A stretch of DNA of 64,000 nt from Phytophthora colocasiae (lineage: Eukaryota > Oomycota > Peronosporomycetes > Peronosporales > Peronosporaceae): NCBI GenBank assembly GCA_018806915.1, contig JAGKQI010000101.1, forward strand, positions 806,001 to 870,000, read 5' to 3'. Below the pieces are notes generated by a model. It saw only the letters and a program-made list of their open reading frames with translations. It ran no database searches and was not told where the DNA came from. Shown piece after piece: positions 21,582 through 33,726 of this stretch. Every line of letters starts with the position of its first letter. Position 1 is the first letter of the stretch. A program made the translations under genes and the position numbers.

Positions 21582-22682
21582 TCAACCAAAGAACTCAACC
21601 TTCTCAATATCTGCTTGCGGGTCAGCAGCACCGCTGTCTCTACTCATCACGGACAGGTTTTCAGTGGTATTGAGAGTGCTTCGTAGGGGAGAATACTCCT
21701 GCCCCACCGCGCATGATGCAGTTGTTTCCTTTCTTCTAGCACGCCACCGAACGACAACGAAAGCTACCACGAAAGCGATAATGGATACCGCCACTGCAAT
21801 GATCCCAACGACTGCGACTGCTGCAGTTTCGGGAGATCCAGATCCAACAGCAGTAGCTCTCTCCGGTTCGGGGGTATCCACAGCTCGTGGTTCAGCTCGG
21901 AGAGAAATAGGTTGAGCAGCGACGTTCTCCACTTTCAAGGAGTTTTCGTCAGAGGTCCAAGCAATGGGCTGTTCGTCGTCAGTATCACCAGGTCCAGGCT
22001 CCGGTTCTTCTTGCCATTGTGCTGGTTCAACGTTCTGCTGAATGGTATCCGTCTGCTTTATGACTGTATCCAACTCAGTCCCGGGCTCAGCATCAGTAGC
22101 AGTGACGAAGTCCAAGTTGCTATTTCCTCTTAGATCGACCAACGGTTTCTGATCGACCGTCTTGTAAATCGACTGCACAATGAACATTGTACTTTCGCAA
22201 AAGACGGGAAGTTCCGTCTTTTGCGTAAGTTGCAGTTCGTACGTGTATGGACGGCAGTAGTAGATATCGCAGCGTCCTGTAGGCTCCACCTGCGAGATTT
22301 CGCAGCCATCGACCGAGAACACGTAGCTCTTGACTCCACTAGTCACTCGGGTGCGGATAGAATTGACGTAGTGAAGACAAAGGCGCGTCGAAACAGAACG
22401 ACCATAGTTTCTCTGGTAGCGGACAGCATCCAGAGCAACTTGGGCGGTTGAGGGAGTCAACGATACGAACGTCCAAGGTTCAGCCAATGTGTCAAACAAC
22501 CTTGAGCTGCTGTCCATTTCCTCTTCGGACGCAACATTGTCAGTTGAAAAGAGCCATAGCTCGTTGTCTTGATCTCTATCTCCTTGGGAAATGCCGGAGT
22601 TGGAGCTCTCTCCATCACAGCGGGCAGGATCTGGTGACTTTGAAGATTCCGTGGATAAAAGCAGCGGTTGACTGACAGACAT
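21582..22682 (-). CDS. Cystatin-like single-pass membrane protein, copy 2
   Basis: The frame is 366 residues from the ATG at 22682; an in-frame TTG further upstream is not a likely start. It is closely similar to the copy at 20426-21322 through the cystatin-like region (W, AQVALDAVRYQRNYGRS, SYVFSVDGCE, CDIYYC). It is also similar in its transmembrane helix (about 287-311) and in a tail with EYSPL and SVMSRDS. The QxVxG position reads RVTSG, so one Gly remains but Gln is lost. The N-terminus is acidic and has no obvious signal peptide, so a short upstream exon may exist. An acidic, Pro/Glu-rich stalk of ~100 residues links the domain to the membrane. Confidence 0.6.
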   Translation of the reverse strand: MSVSQPLLLSTESSKSPDPARCDGESSNSGISQGDRDQDNELWLFSTDNVASEEEMDSSSRLFDTLAEPWTFVSLTPSTAQVALDAVRYQRNYGRSVSTRLCLHYVNSIRTRVTSGVKSYVFSVDGCEISQVEPTGRCDIYYCRPYTYELQLTQKTELPVFCESTMFIVQSIYKTVDQKPLVDLRGNSNLDFVTATDAEPGTELDTVIKQTDTIQQNVEPAQWQEEPEPGPGDTDDEQPIAWTSDENSLKVENVAAQPISLRAEPRAVDTPEPERATAVGSGSPETAAVAVVGIIAVAVSIIAFVVAFVVVRWRARRKETTASCAVGQEYSPLRSTLNTTENLSVMSRDSGAADPQADIEKVEFFG

Positions 22683-23273
22683 GTTGGCCTTCAAGAGCTT
22701 TGGAGATTTTGATCTCTTGGTTACTTGCCTTCTTGCTTGCTGCGTTCGTAATGATGAAATCTTTCACGAGGCACTTGGCGGTGAGCAATGGAGAACTGCT
22801 GGAAAAATGGGCGGCTCTTCGACCGTGGCCGGACAGGCGATATGCATGGAGCTCATGAGATCCAGTACTCTCTACAGTCGTCTCCGTTTCTTACTGAAGA
22901 CCTGTTGACCGTCCACGAACATCAACTGAATGAGGACTCGGCGTTCTACATCGTGGCTCTCATTTCCTTCTTGCGGTGCTCGACTTTCTTCAAGCCGTTG
23001 AGTATTTTGATCACAATGACCAGCCTGCAATGACCAGCGTGCAAATTCTTGTCGAAATACCCGTTACGGTTGCCACCCTGATCAACCTCACTTAAGGCCG
23101 GAGCTGTCAACAGTAGCAGGAGCTAAGGATGGCGACAGAGCTTCAAGGCGACAGGAAATGTACACACATGAACGTTGTAAAGTCTCGCCGCTCATATTTG
23201 CGCAACACATGCACCATGCACCTTCATTTTGCTGCTTGCTTCTCGGCTTGCTCTGTGGTAGTGGCTTCCCAAC
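22683..23273. other. Spacer within the cystatin-like cluster
   Basis: About 590 bp without a recognisable gene. Open frames here are short and show no domain pattern. It should hold the promoter and 5' UTR of copy 2 and the 3' UTR of the next gene. Confidence 0.4.
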
Positions 23274-24273
23274 TTACTGGTCACGGCTGCTAATGGGGTT
23301 GTAGCGGAATCGATCGCGACGTCCCTGGTGCATCTTTAAAATCGCCACACCAGCCAGCACCACGGTAAAGACGCCCAACATCGAGAGCACTCCGGCAACG
23401 GAACCTTCTCCCTTGGTCTCATCCACTTGTGTCTCAGCATTTTCCACTGCCAAGAGCTTCGTTGTCTCGCCTTCAGCCAGCCACGGACGGTCTGGGTGGC
23501 GGCGCAAAATATACTCGTAGCGGTCGGTGGTTGCACCCGCATTCTCGTCAAACAACGGTGTTCCGCCCGTGTACATTACAGTCGCTGAGTCCCCGTACTG
23601 GTTGAGACCGTTGGATTCAATCCACGCATCTACCGCCTTCTTCTCGTCCCCAGCCACTTCTGGAGCTACACCAAGAAGCATCAACACCAAACAAACGTTA
23701 ATACCCAACAACAATATAGTAACAAATGAAGAATAGAATTGCATTTCTTATGACTGTTCCTCCTACAAAAAAGAAGACACAACAAGCACCTTACGTACTT
23801 TGCTGTGTCGTGCCTTGCAGAATAGCCTCCCCACTTCCACTAGCACTCTCCTCACTGGCTGCACTGGTTGACGTAGAAGTGGATGGTGCTTCAGCCTTGA
23901 TGCTTGTAACCTTGAGCGTGTCAGTCCACGTTTGCTCGAAGATCTGCACCACGAATCCTGCCAACTCGCAGGATGACAACGTGGACGCAGAGCACTCGCC
24001 GTCCGAGCTCGTGACGTCGCAGCCGTCGATATGGAAGCGGTAGTTTGTGCCGGCCACCACTTGCGTCTCAACAGAGTTCACTTCGGAGAAGCACACGCGT
24101 GTGTCACCCACCGACTTGGCGTAGCTGCTGCCGCTCAGCGCGGTGTCCAGCAGCTTCGTGTTGTCCTCTGTCACGTTGGATGTGTGCCAACCTCCCGTCA
24201 TGCCGATGGTCACGACGTTGCGTGCCGATACGAGGGCGGGGAAGGCCACGAAAAGAGGGAGAGCTGCGTGCAT
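23274..24273 (-). CDS. EPIC-like cystatin protease inhibitor with C-terminal membrane anchor
   Basis: Two exons, 23799-24273 and 23274-23665, join in phase across a 133-bp intron (donor GTACGTAA) to give 288 residues. A signal peptide covers residues 1-17. Residues 22-130 are a cystatin domain with GGW at 27-29 and the inhibitory loop motif QVVAG at 71-75, followed by a Cys pair region. This pattern is very close to the Phytophthora EPIC family. Secreted EPICs inhibit papain-like cysteine proteases of the host apoplast. Unlike soluble EPICs, this protein continues through a Ser/Thr-rich linker and a second extracellular segment. It ends with a transmembrane helix near 247-270 and a short basic tail. 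It could therefore protect the pathogen surface or be released by cleavage. It is the most cystatin-like of the three tandem copies. Confidence 0.8.
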
Positions 24274-24552
24274 ATTCGTTCTGTAGCTGTTTTGGCTGAT
24301 CGAATACTGACTGGTTTTATTACTGTAGTAGCTGGCTTTTTCAAGAGTGAACCAGGTTTTGGCAGCGGCTCAAATATCCCAGCTGGGATGGCCGAAGCGA
24401 TGGGACAAGGCGCATTCACTTGGTTTCACTATGGATCAGATGGTGTGGTGACACTCCAAATAGGGTTCAGGTTCTTGGGTCATGTTGAAGTGCTTTCGGT
24501 GCTCCGGTAATAGTGTACCAATCCGTGGGTAACGGGCACAGGTAGGAACTAT

Positions 24553-25525
24553 TGTGGACGATTAGGAATTTACGCCCCTAAAAAGCAACTTTTCGAAAGA
24601 CAGCACTACAAGACGGAGATCATCGACCTCACAGATGACGGCGACGGCTAAGGAAGTTAACTTGCAGTCAATTGGGGACGACAGAAGGTTGGACGGTGAC
24701 TACAAGGCTACAGAGACCGGAAGATGCTGGACGACGTTGAAGTTCAAGGCCAATGGCTACGATGGAAGATCGCAGCAGGAGGAACGACTCGGCGGTGGAC
24801 TAGCAGCACACAAGTGGAGTACTGGGACGGGCGACGTGAGCACGAGGAAGGGAACGGTGGAGAAGACGCGTAAGGAGTCGCCGAAGGAAGATCCTGGCGG
24901 TGGCAGCTGACATACATGTACTTAGGTTAGGAGTAGTATAGTGGGCGGCGGTAGTTAGGAGAGCTCTTTGGCGTGCGGACTGGCCGTCGAACCTCTCAGT
25001 TACGATTTCGCACGGTCGTGAGGAGTTAAGTAACTAAGACTTACGCGTGGAGTACTGCGGCAACTGGCCGGCTTCACCCAACAGCATTTTGGGGTTATCT
25101 GAAGGGAGGCCTTGTTCTGCGGTATACTGACCGGCAGGGACCTCTGGGGTAATACGTTCAGGAGGCACGAAGTTCTGAGGTACGAAGATGAGGATGCATG
25201 CGTAGTGTGGCGGGGATCGCGGCTAGCTACCGCGCAGTTGTGGTGCTTATTGATAGCGTCTCGACTAAAGGGTGTCCACTTCAACTTCAATGTGGTGGTG
25301 CATTCGTCTTGTATGATGTATATGTGTATTGGGATTAGCACGAGGACAAGCTACTAGTCTACCCAAGGCTGTAGTTGCTATCAAACGTCTTCTCCTAGCC
25401 GTCTCTACTGGACCAATGTCCACCGGGGTCTCTCTGGTGACGTGCTGACTCTAGTTCCTGCTTGCGTGACCACTGGCTCCTCCAAGTTGGAATTTCAAAG
25501 CGTAAAAAAGGAAGTAGTGCCGACA
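24553..25525 (+). repeat. 5' LTR of the gypsy element
   Basis: This 973-bp repeat matches 33717-34683 except for small indels, for example CCCCTAAAAAG against CCCTAAAAG and an extra ATGTAC around 24914. It starts TG and ends CA. The sequence TGGTGGTCATTACAG follows directly and is the candidate primer-binding site. A 90-residue open frame within it is not considered a gene. Confidence 0.95.
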
Positions 25526-25837
25526 TGGTGGTCATTACAGTGGCTTTCTGGGCAATGTTTCACTGGGTGAACTTTGCGAGCCTAGTCACAGAGGGCGAGA
25601 ATCCTACAGGACATCCTGTACTGGGGATGGTGCAATACGGGCACTAGACAACACTGGTCTATCCAACCGGAGAGGAATGGGCAATACGGGCCTATGGTAG
25701 ACACAGACACAGATGAGCACTGTTACTGATATCCCTACACAGCACAGTTTACTGAGGTTAGATACTGATGACACAGACACTGAACATACAGGTTGGTTTT
25801 GTTTTACAGATACGGAAGACTAAGTTCACGGAGAGGA

Positions 25838-27660
25838 ATGGTACAGAGGACGGGAAATAACGCGAGAGACGAACGGGCTGAAAGGCGGTCTTCTTTCCAT
25901 GACGCCATAGCTGAGGCGGCGCATGTGGCGAATCCGGGAATAGCGCAGGGAGCAGACAAGAGGGTTCCCCAAGCAGACCTGCACAGCACGGGAGGAAGTT
26001 TCATGCCAGCAGCGTCAACTGTACGAGTGGCAGCAGGCCATACACCTAGGGCCAGTGGTGGAAGCGGAGGCACTGTCCTGGTTGAAATTCCTGGTACCAG
26101 TGGAGGATCACAGGGTCCACCGGCAGCACCAGTAGTTCCAGCTCATGCGGCAGCAGTGAACCTCGGTGGCAATGGCAACGGTGACGGTGATGGTGGGGAC
26201 AACGGCAATGGTGGTAACGGTGAGCGGGACAGTGCACAAGGCGGTGGAAACGGAGGACAAGGCCAAGCAGCAGCAGCAGTACCCGCAGGAGATGGCGGTG
26301 GAACAGGACTTGGAATCCATGGAGATCAAGCACCAGCACCTCCAGTACCACCAACGCCTCCAGTACAGATAGCACCACAGTACTTTGCAATGCCACAGGC
26401 GCCACAGTGGATGTATCAGGCACCGAGTCGTGAAAAGAAGCTTCGGTTGCCAAAGTTCAAGGGTCTGGGAGAGCCAAAAGTTACGGTGAAGGCCTGGTTA
26501 AAAGCGGTCAAGAATGAATTACGCCGACAAACTGCAATCTTACGCACGGATTGGCGAGAACATGAGGTGTTCATTGAAATGGTTGCGAGCCTGGAAGGTG
26601 AAGCCCTCATGTGGTACGATACGGTTGAAGACGCATTCAGCAGACGAGAGGATCAGACGTTTGGTAATTTGAGTCGGATGATGCGGGACAGATACATGGT
26701 GAAGCGTTCGAACCCGGAGGTAGTCGCGAGACTACGACAGCGACGTCAACAGCGAGGCGAGTCTCTAGTAGAATACGCACAGAAGCTCCGCGAGATTGCT
26801 TCCAGTAATCCGGTCGACGAGGTGAGTGGTTGGTTGACTCGTTCCTGTCCGGTATGAACAACACTTGGTGCTCGACGTTGGTTCGTGGACATCGGCCGGC
26901 GACTTTGAACGAAGCGCGGTGAACCCGCTGTGGATCAGGTTGGAGAGTACGGAGAAGGTTATGGGGTGGACCTCGCTACAGCGATGCGAGCACACGACGA
27001 ACGGGCAGCATCGGCAGGCGCCGTCCCAACAGCCTTGGTCCCAGATTTAACACGGATTCAGCAGATCTCAGTGGCAGGTGGAAACTTGGGGAGTGTCGTG
27101 TCAGGATATGACGACGTGGGCTTGGCTACTGGACCTCCGCCACGGTATGACGTTGAAGGACGACTAATGGTGCCTCAGGGAGGTGCCACACTTCAGAGTG
27201 GTGGTCAATGGAATGCGGTCATCCCAGCTGGATACAAACTGGTACCGGAAGAGACAGTGACGGTTCAAAGCAGCCAGTACGACAACTCCAGCAGCAGCTA
27301 CGGCACGGACAGCAACCCATACCCGATATACGACAGCTAACCAGCGAACGGATGCGAATACTCGACAGAACCAGCGGCAGGGACGTACGCTCCAGATGGA
27401 AGCTCGGGGTACTTCAGCAGCAGACGCAGCAGCAACTAGCAGCAGCGTTGGAACAAAGGAAGAAGTTACGGAAACAACGAGCCGCTTCGAACGCGCGAAG
27501 ACCGTTTACGCAACCACCAGCAGTATTTGAACAGAAGATCTCAGCAACAGCAACCAAACCGGACGGCAACAGCGAAACCCGATGATATGTGCTTCTACTG
27601 CCACGGATTTGGGCATCACGCGCACGCGTGTGCACGCATAGAAGGAAGACTCGGAAGAAA
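25838..27660 (+). pseudogene. gypsy gag remnants with zinc knuckle
   Basis: The first frame runs from an ATG at 25838 to 26857. It has an Ala/Gly/Pro-rich N-terminal half with an (Asn/Asp-Gly)n simple repeat at about 26160-26265. A retrotransposon gag domain follows (LPKFKGLGEPKVTVKAWL, then a Trp-Tyr and Arg-Asp-Arg-Tyr pattern). The frame then closes early, and a second piece lies at 26930-27340. A zinc knuckle of the form Cys-x2-Cys-x4-His-x4-Cys is at 27589-27630 in yet another frame. Gag would form the element's particles; this copy cannot. Confidence 0.8.
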
Positions 27661-28517
27661 CCAGCCCTGTGGTGAATCAGAACAGTGAGACCAGCAGCCA
27701 GAATACGGCTGGCGGTACGGGAAACGGCTCGCGGGTGTGGGGCCCCGGCCCAGCATCACGCGAAGGACCAACAGGGAACGAAGAGCACGGGTGAGCCAAG
27801 CGCTAGCCAACTGGAGATGGAAAGACATGTGCAGTTCCAGCATCAGCTAGTAAGCGACAGCAGCACCTGGACGAGCAGTTGCCAGAAGCGATTCAGGTGA
27901 CTGGGCGGAAGAGAAGACGGGAACGGAAGAAACGGGCTTACTGGAGTCGGGGTTCAACCAGGCGGGTAGTGGACCTTGGACCAGTGGAGCTAGAAACGAG
28001 AAACAGTAAAGATGATGCGGTGGCACAAGAGAACAGCGAGGTGACATCGAACCAGACAAGTGAAGAAGGAGTGCACGGTGCTGACACAGAAGAAGCGGAA
28101 GTGTTGGCAGAAAACATTCACGAGAAGAGTCCAAGTGGTGACGGCAGGCGGAACAAGCGTCGCCGAGTTCATTTTGAAGTTAGCGGGAGTTTGAACACTG
28201 GAGATGGCGGATCCTCGGCGGGCATAGAGGGCGACATCACGGGTGAAGCGCCTCTGGCAGAGCCCAAGACCCCGGATACAGACCCACTGGACGAAGAAAA
28301 GAAGACCGGACCGGATGACACCACCCAGAATCACGGACGATATTGACAAGTGGGGATGGCGGAGTCCGTGAACAACTACAGCGGCAATTGACAGGCATAC
28401 TAGACGGTGAGTTGACGATCTTGGACAGTCCCGCGAGCAAGGGTCCTACAGCTTAAAGCAGCTCAGCGAAGACGTGACATTGGTGATGCTGAGGCAGAAC
28501 GACGATGGGACCGGAAG

Positions 28518-29576
28518 GTGTCAGCTCTACAGGCACGGCGAGTACGGAAAGGAGCTGTACGTGTAGCTCGAAGACAGGTAGCAACCGTGACGACGACTGA
28601 ACCGGCTCAAGACGCAGCAATTCCAGTGACTACTGACCCTCAGACGACTGTTGTGGAAGAGAGAGCCCAGCTGGATGGCGATGCCGTGCAAGTACGCGCC
28701 TCGCGAGCACGACGACGACAACAGAAGCGTCTAGCGAAAGCATGCGCGAAGGAGAAAAGAGAACTGGAACATCGCAACGCACAGACGAGGTATACGGACG
28801 ACAGCCTGTACAAGTATGACGAACATCGACGCACCCACGGACGAGCAAGTACCTTACCGAGCAGTGCGGTCAAAGATGTACAGTACGCAGAACCTGGAGC
28901 TGTCAGAACGGTGAAGACCAGTAAGACACACCGGACACACCGAAGTTACGAGTATCACAGCGGCAGTACTTATCACAGTACAAGTACTCAGTGGAATGAG
29001 ACGGCAGCACGACATTGTACGACTGGAAAACTACGAGCAGTGCAAGCACCGACGGTGGATCAACTACCTACAGCGGCGGTGACTGTACGAGGAAAACTGA
29101 CGGCAGTGAAGCTGGACACAGGGGCTCAATATAGTGTTGCAGGAAGGAGTTGGCGCGAACACGGTACACGGCTAAATGTACCTCCTCCTGTGGACTTTAT
29201 GGAAGGCTTTAGTGGAGCAGCAGTACGGGTGATCGGAGTCTATCGTTTCGTTCTTTGGACACAGTATTCGCAGAGTATGACAGTGGATGCCCTTATTGTA
29301 GACAGTGATACCGAAGATTTCCTGGTTGGAGAGGACTGGATGTACGACCATGGAGTGAAGATAGATTTCGTCTCTAGCGAGATGAAATGGTACGAGAACG
29401 ACGTAAAGAAGGTCGTGCCTTTCACTGGAATTGGATCGCGAGAGAAACGTGAACGAGTGGCTAAGATACGGCTCCTGAGGACGGCTAAGATCCATACACA
29501 AACCTGTCATAACGTGGAGGTATCAGTACCTGAGGAGGACGGGAACAGTTGGCCTCTTCATCCCGAAGAAACGTAA
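28518..29576 (+). pseudogene. gypsy aspartic protease region
   Basis: This open frame of about 350 residues has a basic Arg/Lys-rich first half. The second half carries the retropepsin motif Asp-Thr-Gly-Ala at 29115-29126 followed by a flap-like and a GEDW segment. It is part of the broken gag-pol of the gypsy element. The frame continues into the reverse transcriptase region only after a frame change. Confidence 0.75.
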
Positions 29577-29586
29577 GGAGCCCTAC

Positions 29587-31384
29587 TTGCTTGTGGCACC
29601 GACGTTGGTGACTGTGAAGTCGGGTAAAGTAAAGGTACCGATCCTAAATCTGGTTGGCAAGACAGCAAAGTTACCGAGCAAGGAAATGCTAGGAACATGG
29701 ACGCCTCTGGATGACGAGATGGAAATTCTGGATTTGGGAGGTGATCTCGAACGAGAACGTGTGAGTGAGTGGCTAGATCAGATACCGGTACAGGAGAAGC
29801 CGCTTAGCAATGAAGAGACGTTGGACTTCGGTGAAATGGATGATAAGGACAAGGAACTTCTGGTGAAGCTGCTCAGGAATTATCCAGAGTTGTTGGAACC
29901 GAAGGAGGGATGTCCACCGGCAACGACACTTGGTGTAGAGCATCACATCAACACTGGGGATGCACCACCGATCAAGATTCGACCCCGACGGTATTCGAGA
30001 GCCGAGCAGGAAGTGATTGACGCCGAAGTACAGAAGATGTTGCATGATGGAGTCATAGAAGAGGGCACGGAGCATGGGGATTCCCAGTGGTCCTAGTTCG
30101 GAAGAAAGATGGCACTGTTAGATTCTGCATCGACTACCGGCTACTGAACAACGTCACCAAGAAGGATGTGTACCCGTTACCGAGAATTGACGAAGCTCTG
30201 GATACTATGCACGGATCACGGAGATATTCGAGCCTAGACCTTCATGCGGGCTATTGGCAGGTGCCTGTAGCAGGAATGGACAAGCCTAAGACAGGGTTTG
30301 TTACTCGACAAGGATTGTTCCAGTTTGTTCGAATGCCTTTCGGCTTAGCTAATGCACCGGGAACGTTCCAGCGGATGATGGATGCAGTTCTTCGGAGGAC
30401 TTACATGGAGAAGCTGTTTGGTATATCTGGACGACGTGATCATCTTTACTGCGGGATCAGTCTCGCGACACGTGGTTGAACTGGCCTGTGTGTTGGAACG
30501 GTTGTCACGGGCGGGGTTATCACTGAAACCGAAGAAGTGCAGTTTCGCCAAGACGAGACTGGAGTACCTGGGCCACAGGCTCGACGAAGCAAGGGATACG
30601 ACCCTTGGAGTCATTGGTGGACACGGTGAAGCGGTTCCCGACACCGGAAAATCCTGACGAGGTGCGGAGATTCGTGCACTTGGCCGGTTATTACAGGCGG
30701 TTTGTGCCACATTTCGGGACAAAGGCCTCGCCTTTGACGAGGTTGCTGAGGAAGAGTTCGGCATGGGACTGGGGGCCTGAACAACAGGAGGCGTTCGAGG
30801 TCCTGAAGACGGAGCTAACGGAGAGACCTCTGTTGGTGTATCCAGATTTCACAAAGCCATTCAAGCCAGTGACGGATGCGTCAGTGGGTGGGATTAGGTG
30901 CTGCACTGATGCAGGACCAAGGTGCTAGTGATCAGCCGGTAGCCTACGCATCTAAAGTGAATTCGCCTACTGTAGCGAAGTACGGGATCACAGACCTGGA
31001 GTGCGCGGCCGTCATTTGGGCCGTAAAGCTCTTTCGACCATACCTGTACGGTAGAAGATTCGAGGTTAGTCACGGATCACTCGGCGCTGTCATATTTGGA
31101 TGAAGAAGAAGGACCTTACCGGGCGGCCATATCGATGGGCTCTACAACTGCAGGAGTTCGACTTTCGCATAACCTACCGACCAGGTTCTACTAATGTGGT
31201 GGCAGACGCGCTGTCACGCGCTCCGGTACGGACCATGGCGGCGAATCGGCGGAGAAGCAAGCGAGGAAAGCGGCGGCAAGCTAACGCGATGACACCTGAG
31301 AACGAACGTACAGTTGGCGGCAACGGGCAACCTACTGGGGGTACAAAACTACCGTACCAACCAAGGACGCAACGACCGACATGA
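29587..31384 (+). pseudogene. gypsy reverse transcriptase / RNase H remnants
   Basis: Five overlapping frames carry RT motifs: KKDGTVRFCIDYR, then SSLDLHAGYWQ, then FGLANAPGTFQRMM, and YLDD at 30424-30435 after a frame change. The connection region (RFVHLAGYYRRF) and the RNase H start and end (YASKV, then VVADALSR) follow downstream. The catalytic residues themselves look intact but lie in different frames, so the copy is not functional as it stands. Confidence 0.9.
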
Positions 31385-31538
31385 CTCGTAATGAGTACAG
31401 TACCGACGGATGGACATCACGATGGAGGCGTAGCTGAGATACAGCAGAGGAAACCAAGACTCAGATGACGACGGTGACGGATCGGGTGACGGACAGCTCA
31501 CAGATACCGAGATTTGACGATACCAGGCAGAGGACAAG

Positions 31539-33726
31539 TTGTCACAACGGTTACGAGGGCAGCAGCTACATAAAGGACTAACAGTTGTTGTTCGAGACGG
31601 ACTGGTGTATTTACGTGAGGCGGATGGATCTTTACGGGTGGTTTTACCGGCCCCACTCCGAGCGAAGGCACTGCGAGAAGCTCATGACTCGATCTACGCG
31701 TGTCACTTGGGAACTCCACAGACGTATGGACGGCTAGAGAAGATTTACTAGTGGCACTGAATGCTTTACCAAGTCAAGTACTGGTACGAAGCTGTAGAGA
31801 TTGTGCAACACGGAAGAAACGAGACCAAAGGCAGTTATACCACCGCTTCGAAGCTTGGGAGTTGGTGCAGTTGGCGACAGATGGGCGCTTGACGTAGCAG
31901 GTCCGCTACCGATCACTGCCAGAGGAAATCGCTACGTTATCGCGGCTGTCGACTACGCTAGCAGATATGCGGTAATGATTGCAACTCCAAGTCATACAGC
32001 AGAAGATATCGCAAGGTTTTTGACGGAACGTATCGTGAGTGTACATGGGCCTATGCGTGAGTTGATCATGGACGGAGCTCCAGAGTTGAATGGACTCGTG
32101 GTGACCAGATTAGTCCAGCTAATGCAGGCAAAACAGACCAAGCCTGTACCGTATCGACCTATGTTGCTAGGACTCGTGGAGAGATATCACAAGATCTGGA
32201 AGGACATGGTTTCACAGTACGTGGACGAGAAGCAAAACGATTGGGGACGATTGGATCCCGTGTGCGATGTACGCCTATAACGGAGCCCGACATGGAACTA
32301 CAGGATACTCTCCTAATGAGCTTATGATGAGGAGACGGCCTCCGTGCTCCTAATGAACTACTGAGGGTGAGTCAAGTACAGCAGATCGACGGCTGGCCGG
32401 AGTATCACCGAAAGCTGGTGAAGAACATGGCATCGGCAGCAAAGATTGCAAAAGTGGTGTTAGAACGTGATCAGCTACGGCGTGAGCGGTATTACAATCA
32501 GAAGGTCAGAAACAACGTACACACTTCAAGGTGGGCGATACGGCGTGGCTCTTTAAGCCTCCTAGAGGAACTGGTGCGACGAAGCTTGCTCATCAGTGGG
32601 TTGGTCCCGTGAGATTAACAGCAGACGGAGGCTTTGACAACTGGATCGTCCGAAGAGAAGACACAGGCGAGGAATTGGTTGTTCACTGCAGCTTCCTGAT
32701 CTCGTACTACAGACCGAGGAGTCAGTTGACAGCGATAGCTGACCAGATACTGGAAGACATGGCCAAGGATGAGGAGCTGTTTGGTGACGATGACGTTGAA
32801 TACAGGTCGAACGACACTGCGGCGGCGACAGAACCAGCATTCGTAGCAGAAGGTGAACTTGCACCTGAATCTACGACACGTACGATCGTCAGTATTCAAG
32901 ATAACGCTCAGGCAGCGGAGATGGCCACAGTACCGATAAGTGCAGCGGGTTCGAGAACGAAGGAGAACCACAGAGGACGTGACGACACGGTAGGCCAGCT
33001 TGGAGATTCCAGAATAGCTACGACGTCTGCAGAAGTTGAAACGGAGGACCCGGATAAGGGAGCAGGCACCGGACAAGATCAACGGGTACCAAATGCAATC
33101 AATACGCTGTCTACCGAAAACCAAGTAGCGATTACGGTGGCGAACAATGGCGTCACAACAACACCGGCGACGAAGCCACGAAAGCGAAAGCGCGCTGAAG
33201 CTCAAGGACCAGATGAGCAACAGGAGCAGCAGGCCAAACGACGTGCAGAAACAGAAGCGCGAGAGGCACGAGCAGCCTCGACGGAGTGCTCTACGTAACC
33301 AAACACGGAGACCAAGGAAATGGGTACAGCCTCAGAATCGCAGGGTATCAAGCCCTTCGACGACCCACAGAGACGACGACACGGCGATTAATGACGGAGA
33401 CGTCTCAGCAAGCGTCAGTACTGTAGCGAACGGACCTGGAAATAAAGGTGGTGCCGCTCGAGCTTTGCGTGGACATGGACAAGGACGTTGGCCATCAGCA
33501 GCCAAAGTTATTATGGCCGAAGCAGGCGCTGGAACAGTCATTGAGCGAGTGACAGCGCAAGGTCAAGAACAAGGCAGGACGCTATGAGACCCAGTATCGA
33601 GTTGAATACCAAGATCGACCAGGTGGACCAGTGGTGCCAGCCTGGCTCACTGCCCAACAGTTCGAGCAGTTATTTGACGAAGGAAGATCGGGGACGATCT
33701 TCAGGCGAGGATGGCGTGTGGACGAT
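31539..33726 (+). pseudogene. gypsy integrase remnants and C-terminal extension
   Basis: A His-x-His / Cys-x2-Cys zinc-binding region is split between frames around 31685-31815. The integrase core is in one frame from about 31880 to 32280, with LDVAGPL, MDGAPE and VERYHK supplying the D, D and E positions. A chromo/SH3-like C-terminal module (WVGPVRL, then VVHCSFLISYY) follows at 32531-32740. A long Glu/Gln/Ala-rich tail then leads to a conserved-looking stretch at 33625-33715. That last frame reads across the LTR border and stops at 33724-33726, a few bases inside the 3' LTR. Confidence 0.85.

Noticed and set aside
22683..22694. Non-ATG (TTG) start for cystatin-like copy 2
   Set aside because: Nuclear genes of this type start at ATG; the ATG at 22682 is immediately downstream.
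26046..26453. His/Leu-rich minus-strand frames in the gypsy gag region
   Set aside because: They are the complement of the Gly/Asn simple repeat in gag and show no independent coding signal.
32615..33220. 201-residue minus-strand frame in the gypsy element
   Set aside because: It is antisense to the gypsy C-terminal region, with random composition and no start context.
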